DNA of 64,000 nucleotides, taken from Dehalococcoidia bacterium (GTDB lineage Bacteria; Chloroflexota; Dehalococcoidia; UBA2979). Below, in pieces: positions 60,479-64,000 of the stretch. The notes beneath the pieces are model-generated. The model had not been told where the DNA came from and did no database searches. It saw nothing but the letters and a program-made list of their open reading frames with translations. The translations under genes and the position numbers were made by a program. The DNA is taken from positions 45,057-109,056 of the forward strand of contig WHSU01000008.1 of NCBI GenBank assembly GCA_009379925.1, read 5' to 3'. Each line of letters opens with the position of its first letter. The stretch's first letter is position 1.

Positions 60479-61168
60479 ATGGCGCGCGACACGCGGCCGG
60501 CGGACAGCGGCCACGGACTGACCGGCCGCAGTATCGAGGCGGTGGTCTTCGACCTCGACGGCGTGCTCGTGGATTCAGAGCCGGTGCACTACCGGGCGCT
60601 CAAGGCCTTCGTCGCACCCGGCGAACTGACGGAGGAGACGTACCTCTCCATCGTCGGCACGAGCGTCGAGGAGACGATGCTGTGGGTTCGCCGGACGTAC
60701 GGCCGGACTGAGCCGATCGAGGAGATGCGCGCCGCCAGCAGCGCACTGGTCTACGACGAACTGACGCGCGGCCCGCTGCAGGCCCTCGATGGCGCGCGTG
60801 AGCTGGTGGAGGCGGTCGTCGCGCGCGGTCTGCGCGTCGCGGTCGCATCGCAGTCCTCGCCACGCTGGGTCGAGGCGACGCTGCGCAGCATTGGGCTGGA
60901 CGACCTCCTCACGACGGTGGTGACGGCCTCGGAGGTGGCACACGGCAAACCGGCGCCCGACATCTATCTGCACGCAGCAGAGCGCGTCGGCGTCGAGCCT
61001 GCCGCCTGCCTGGCCATCGAGGACTCCGACCCGGGCGTGCGTTCCGCCTCGGCGGCTGGACTCGCGGTCGTGCAGACGCGCCAGACGGCGACGGCGGCGC
61101 CGCCCATGGCCCAGGCGCACGCGGTCATCGACTCGCTCCGCGCGTTTGACCTCAGGTGGTTGGGCTAG
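60479..61168 (+). CDS. HAD-superfamily hydrolase (beta-phosphoglucomutase/phosphatase-like)
   Basis: A 229-residue HAD protein with motif I VVFDLDGVLVDSEP, motif II VAVASQSSP, motif III lysine in GKPAPD and motif IV IEDSDPG. The cap helix domain (about 40-100) puts it in the subfamily of phosphoglycolate phosphatases and beta-phosphoglucomutases. Substrate unknown. CGAGGAG lies upstream of the ATG, which is eight bases after the preceding stop. Confidence 0.87.
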   Translation: MARDTRPADSGHGLTGRSIEAVVFDLDGVLVDSEPVHYRALKAFVAPGELTEETYLSIVGTSVEETMLWVRRTYGRTEPIEEMRAASSALVYDELTRGPLQALDGARELVEAVVARGLRVAVASQSSPRWVEATLRSIGLDDLLTTVVTASEVAHGKPAPDIYLHAAERVGVEPAACLAIEDSDPGVRSASAAGLAVVQTRQTATAAPPMAQAHAVIDSLRAFDLRWLG

Positions 61169-61181
61169 GCGCGGGATACAC

Positions 61182-61197
61182 CGAACTGTACAATTCG
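61182..61197 (+). promoter_or_regulatory. operator/-10 region of the toxin-antitoxin operon
   Basis: CGAACTGTACAATTCG is a near-perfect 16-base palindrome (one mismatched pair). It contains TACAAT (61189-61194), a -10-like box seven bases before the antitoxin ATG. This is the usual place for autorepression by a Phd-type antitoxin. Confidence 0.5.
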
Positions 61198-61201
61198 ACA
61201 C

Positions 61202-61531
61202 ATGACCCACGTTACCAACCGCGGTGCTGTGCCAATCAGCGACGCGCGTGGCGAGCTTTCAGAGCTCGTCAATCGCGTGGCGTACCGCCAGGACCGCATA
61301 CGTCTGTCCCGACGCGGGCGCGAGCTGGCTGCTCTCGTGTCCATCGAAGATGTGGAACGGCTGGAGGCGTTGGACCGGGCGGAGTCACAGCGGCCCACCG
61401 GCCCAATTCGCGAAGACGAGCCGGCCTTCGGCCTGCGCGCTGAGGATTACCCGGTGCTCGCGGAGATCTGGGACAACGAGGATGACGACATCTTCGACGA
61501 GCTATACGCCGGGACAGATCGTCCTCGTTGA
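61202..61531 (+). CDS. Phd/YefM-family antitoxin
   Basis: A 109-residue antitoxin: the N-terminal PISDARGELSELVNRVAYRQDRIRLSRRGRELAALVSIEDVERLE is the Phd/YefM DNA-binding fold. The C-terminal part, rich in Asp/Glu (IWDNEDDDIFDELYAG), would wrap the toxin. The toxin gene starts inside it (50 bases overlap, different frame). It should repress its own promoter and neutralise the toxin. Confidence 0.83.
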   Translation: MTHVTNRGAVPISDARGELSELVNRVAYRQDRIRLSRRGRELAALVSIEDVERLEALDRAESQRPTGPIREDEPAFGLRAEDYPVLAEIWDNEDDDIFDELYAGTDRPR

Positions 61532-61829
61532 GTTCGTCTTCACGACGCTAGACCGGGCGAAGGTCCGCCCCGCAATCATCCTCACGGGCGACGAGTACCA
61601 CGCGCGGCGCGCCGACGCGATGATGCAGCCTCTGACCACAAGTGGGCGGCTCATCGATGGCGACTACGACCTCGAGGACTGGACGTCCGCCGGACTGCCG
61701 CGCCCCAGCCGCGCCAAGGGCGTGATCCAGACGATCCACCGCCAGTTCATCGCTCGGTCCCTCGGTCACCTGAGTCAGCGCGACTTCGAGCAGATCCGCC
61801 AACGGCTGTGTGCCATCCTCCGACTGTGA
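61482..61829 (+). CDS. PemK/MazF-family toxin (mRNA interferase)
   Basis: A 115-residue toxin: GQIVLVEFVFTTLDRAKVRPAIILTGD matches the MazF/PemK N-terminus and the later MMQPLTTSGRLIDGDYDLEDW and SLGHLSQRDFEQIRQRL the C-terminal half. The family cleaves mRNA. The only in-frame upstream start giving a complete domain is ATG 61482, inside the antitoxin gene, preceded by CGAGG. The overlap enforces coupled translation. Confidence 0.8.
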   Translation: MTTSSTSYTPGQIVLVEFVFTTLDRAKVRPAIILTGDEYHARRADAMMQPLTTSGRLIDGDYDLEDWTSAGLPRPSRAKGVIQTIHRQFIARSLGHLSQRDFEQIRQRLCAILRL

Positions 61830-61882
61830 CCGCTGCGATCCGGTCGCGTGACGCCACCGGCGGGCGTTGCTACGCTCGCGCA

Positions 61883-62404
61883 ATGGAGCGCCACTTCACC
61901 GTCACCGGCTTCGTCTCGACCGACGGCCGGACTGCGCTCCACTGGCACCGGTTCGGGATGTGGCTGCCGCCCGGCGGGCACATCGAGGCGAACGAGGACC
62001 CGATCGAGGCCGTGTTGCGCGAAGTCCACGAGGAGTCGGCGCTGGACGTGGAGATCTTGCCGACGGCGCCGGCCTTCGCCTACCGCACGCCCCCTCAACT
62101 CCCCGCGCCTGCCGTGATCGGCGTCTACGACATCGAGCGTGACGGCTCGTACGCCGGACCGCATCAGCACATCGACCTGGTCTACTTCACGCGTCCGCGG
62201 ACCTCGAACACCGTCCTGCCGGCGGGCGCCGAGGGCTGGCTGTGGGTCGCCGAGGCTGACCTGCGCGAAGGCGTGCCGCTGACGCCGCCGGACGGAGGCG
62301 ACCCCGTCCGCGTCGCAGACGATGTCCGAGAGCTGGGCATCGCGGCGATCGCGGCGGAGCGCGCGGCCGCCGTCGACAGCCTCGACAGCGGCCGGCCGAG
62401 GTAG
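61883..62404 (+). CDS. NUDIX hydrolase
   Basis: A 173-residue NUDIX protein with the box GGHIEANEDPIEAVLREVHEESALDV, which fits G-x5-E-x7-R-E-U-x-E-E-x-G-U apart from Ser/Ala near the last Gly. The N-terminal RHFTVTGFVSTDGRTALHWH strand and the mid segment are family-like. It hydrolyses a nucleoside diphosphate derivative. TACGCT lies six bases ahead of the ATG with no Shine-Dalgarno: a leaderless candidate. serS starts four bases after its stop. Confidence 0.87.
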   Translation: MERHFTVTGFVSTDGRTALHWHRFGMWLPPGGHIEANEDPIEAVLREVHEESALDVEILPTAPAFAYRTPPQLPAPAVIGVYDIERDGSYAGPHQHIDLVYFTRPRTSNTVLPAGAEGWLWVAEADLREGVPLTPPDGGDPVRVADDVRELGIAAIAAERAAAVDSLDSGRPR

Positions 62405-62408
62405 GCCG

Positions 62409-63731
62409 ATGCTGCCGATCCAGACGATCCGCGAGCAGACCGACGAGGTGCGGCGCGCACTGGAGCTGCGCCGTACGGACGCGCCGCTCGACCGCATTCT
62501 CGAGCTGGACGAGCAGCGCCGGGCGTTACTCGTTGACGTCGAGCGGATGCGCGCGGACCGCAACCAGGCCGGCAAGGACATCGGTGCGGCAAAGGACGCC
62601 GAGGAGCGCCAGTGCCTCATCGAGGACCAGCGGTCGGTCGCCGGGCGCCTCGACGAGATGGAGGCCCGGCTGCGCGAGACCGACACGGAACTGGACGACC
62701 TGCTGCTGCGCGTGCCGAACCTCTTCCACGCGGACGTTCCCATCGGCGGCGAGGAGGACGCGGTCGTCATCCTCGAAGGCGACGGCGATGGGGGCGAGCG
62801 GCGCATCGACCCGCCGGTGCCGGTCACCGAGTGGCCGGCGCCCGAGGCAGACACGTCGCTCAAGGCGCACTGGGACCTCGGTCCGGAGCTGGGTGTCATC
62901 GACTTCGAGCGTGGCGTGCGCGTCTCCGGCTCGCCGTTCTATCTCCTGCGCGGCGACGGCGCCCGGCTCCAGCGCGCCCTGATCTCCTGGATGCTCGACC
63001 TGCATCGCGAGCAGGGCTACTCCGAGGTCTATCCGCCCTCCGTCGTGAAAGAGGAGATGCTCGTCGGCACGGCGCAGCTCCCGAAGTTCGCCGAAACCAT
63101 GTTCCGCCTCGAGGGCACCGACCTCTGGCTGATCCCCACCAGCGAGGTGCCGGTCACGAACATGTACCGGGACGAGATTCTGGATGTGGCGCAGTTGCCG
63201 GTACATCACACTGCCTACTCGCCGTGCTTTCGCCACGAGCAGTTCAGCGCCGGACGCGACGTCCGTGGCATCAAGCGCGGCTACCAGTTCGACAAGGTCG
63301 AGATGGTGCGCTTCGTCGAGGAGGGGGCGTCCTGGGAGGCACTGGAGGCGCTGCTCGACGACGCGCTCGCGGTGGTCCGTCCGCTGGGGCTGCGCTACCG
63401 CGTGATCCGCCTTGCCAGCGCCGACATCACGTTCGCCTCGGCCATGACCTACGACATCGAGGTCTGGGCGCCGGGCGCGGGCGAGTGGCTGGAGGTCTCC
63501 TCGATCAGCAACTTCGAGGCGTTCCAGGCACGCCGGGCGAACCTCCGCTACCGGGACGCCGAGGGACGCGTGCGGCACTTGCACACCCTCAACGGCTCCG
63601 GACTCGCGCTACCTCGCCTGCTGGCCGCGCTGCTGGAGGCCCACCAGCTGGAGGACGGCTCGGTGGAGCTGCCGGAGGTGATCCGCCCTTACCTCGGCGG
63701 CCAGGCCACGTTGGAGCCCCCTTCGCGATAA
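62409..63731 (+). CDS. serS: seryl-tRNA synthetase
   Basis: A 440-residue class II synthetase: the N-terminal coiled-coil arm (about 10-105, ALELRRTDAPLDRILELDEQ), then the catalytic domain with LIPTSEVPVTNMY, AYSPCFRHEQFSAGRDVRGIKRGYQFDKVEM (motif 2 loop) and the motif 3 region NGSGLALPRLLAALLEAHQ. It charges tRNA-Ser. Its ATG is four bases after the NUDIX stop, so the two are co-transcribed. No T-box or other leader is seen. Confidence 0.95.
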   Translation: MLPIQTIREQTDEVRRALELRRTDAPLDRILELDEQRRALLVDVERMRADRNQAGKDIGAAKDAEERQCLIEDQRSVAGRLDEMEARLRETDTELDDLLLRVPNLFHADVPIGGEEDAVVILEGDGDGGERRIDPPVPVTEWPAPEADTSLKAHWDLGPELGVIDFERGVRVSGSPFYLLRGDGARLQRALISWMLDLHREQGYSEVYPPSVVKEEMLVGTAQLPKFAETMFRLEGTDLWLIPTSEVPVTNMYRDEILDVAQLPVHHTAYSPCFRHEQFSAGRDVRGIKRGYQFDKVEMVRFVEEGASWEALEALLDDALAVVRPLGLRYRVIRLASADITFASAMTYDIEVWAPGAGEWLEVSSISNFEAFQARRANLRYRDAEGRVRHLHTLNGSGLALPRLLAALLEAHQLEDGSVELPEVIRPYLGGQATLEPPSR

Positions 63732-63745
63732 GGCCGGCCTCTTAT

Positions 63746-63806
63746 CCCGTTCGGACTGAGCCTGTCGAGGGCCCGTGTGTGGTTCGACAAGCTCACCACG
63801 AACGGG
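63746..63806. repeat. dispersed palindromic repeat (REP-like)
   Basis: CCCGTTCG...TGAGCCTGTCGA and TCGACAAGCTCA...CGAACGGG form a long imperfect palindrome of about 61 bases in the gap after serS. The same type of repeat (its minus-strand translation reads VRGELVEP) is common in many unrelated bacterial genomes. It could act as a terminator-like structure. It is the only copy I noticed in this window. Confidence 0.7.
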
Positions 63807-63847
63807 AAGGAGAAGCGGCGCGAGACTGACGCGGGCAGCCTCGGTGC

Positions 63848-63877
63848 TTGACATCATTCGCACGCCTGTTCTATTCT
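63848..63877 (+). promoter_or_regulatory. strong promoter for the last gene
   Basis: TTGACA (63848-63853, perfect -35) and TATTCT (63872-63877) are 18 bases apart. Transcription would begin near 63884, about 70 bases before the ATG at 63953. Confidence 0.75.
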
Positions 63878-63889
63878 CAACGCTGTTCG

Positions 63890-63905
63890 GAACGCACATG
63901 CGTTC
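63890..63905 (+). promoter_or_regulatory. palindrome just downstream of the promoter
   Basis: GAACGCACATGCGTTC has seven-base arms with a two-base centre and starts six bases after the likely transcription start. The position suits a repressor binding site. It resembles a LexA box (GAAC-x4-GTTC) but with eight central bases instead of four. Confidence 0.4.
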
Positions 63906-63952
63906 TACGAGCGCCGAGGTGGTCCGCGGCGCGTGCGGAGGGGGAGTCAGCC

Positions 63953-64000
63953 ATGCTGTTCGCCATCGTGCTCGGGATCATCGTCGGCGCCGCGAGCGTC
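63953..64000 (+). CDS. start of a membrane-anchored protein, cut by the window end
   Basis: Only 16 residues are visible, MLFAIVLGIIVGAASV, one hydrophobic segment. GGAGGGGGA lies eight bases before the ATG. RNase Y has this kind of N-terminal anchor, but 16 residues cannot show it. Confidence 0.5.
   Translation, partial: MLFAIVLGIIVGAASV

Noticed and set aside
1..64000. tRNA, rRNA, tmRNA, CRISPR arrays, insertion sequences
   Set aside because: I looked for TpsiC-arm patterns, regular spaced repeats and transposase motifs on both strands and saw none; a covariance or profile search would be decisive.

Overview
This is a 64 kb window of very GC-rich bacterial DNA, densely packed with genes on both strands. 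The gene content suggests a free-living aerobic or facultative heterotroph. My best guess is a member of the Chloroflexota (Dehalococcoidia or Tepidiformia-like), with Actinomycetota as the alternative. The reasons are the LLM-class (F420-type) oxidoreductase, several CaiB/BaiF CoA-transferases, a SepIVA-like coiled-coil gene next to coaD and rsmD, many lipoproteins, and apparently leaderless genes. This placement is inference. I recognised no tRNA, rRNA, CRISPR array, prophage or insertion sequence.

Layout. 0.3-5.9 kb (minus strand): YbaK-type deacylase, SnoaL-like protein, then a thiamine-related operon. It starts with a promoter and a clear TPP riboswitch (about 5735-5822), followed by a thiamine-binding protein, a ThiX/ThiY/ThiZ-type ABC transporter and an acyl-CoA-dehydrogenase-fold flavoprotein. 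A perfect hairpin plus U-tract terminator closes it at 1347-1384. 6-14 kb: HDOD protein, polysaccharide deacetylase, S9 peptidase, acyl-CoA dehydrogenase, a double-length CaiB/BaiF protein and a nitroreductase. 14-23 kb: HTH protein, VOC protein, ChaB/Rho-N protein, a UspA fusion, VanY peptidase, an ATP-dependent DNA ligase facing a LigD-type polymerase gene (NHEJ-type repair), and a PAS histidine kinase. 23-30.6 kb: a frameshifted flavin/PNPOx-fold gene, two CaiB genes, an SDR and an enoyl-CoA hydratase (a CoA-ester degradation block), a membrane-anchored LuxR-type protein and an LLM oxidoreductase.

30.6-48.9 kb: propeller lipoprotein, MFS exporter, thioesterase, hemerythrin, GT2-PilZ glycosyltransferase, two PQQ-type sugar dehydrogenase lipoproteins (one overlapping a PP2C phosphatase), GDPD, RRM protein, ROK kinase, an ArsR/AHSA1/RibD operon with a palindromic operator, a frameshifted VOC gene, CrcB, a 26-residue membrane micro-ORF, and a divergent ogt / ada-alkA alkylation-repair pair with a shared inverted repeat. 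49-64 kb: core genes leuS, a lipoprotein hydrolase, sepIVA-like/coaD/rsmD, a GH18-like membrane protein with an HtrA protease, greA, lysS, a HAD phosphatase, a Phd/MazF toxin-antitoxin pair, NUDIX, serS, a dispersed palindromic repeat and the start of one more gene.

Two genes (23275-23726 and 42197-42822) each need a single-base correction to be intact. They are either young pseudogenes or assembly errors at short homopolymers.
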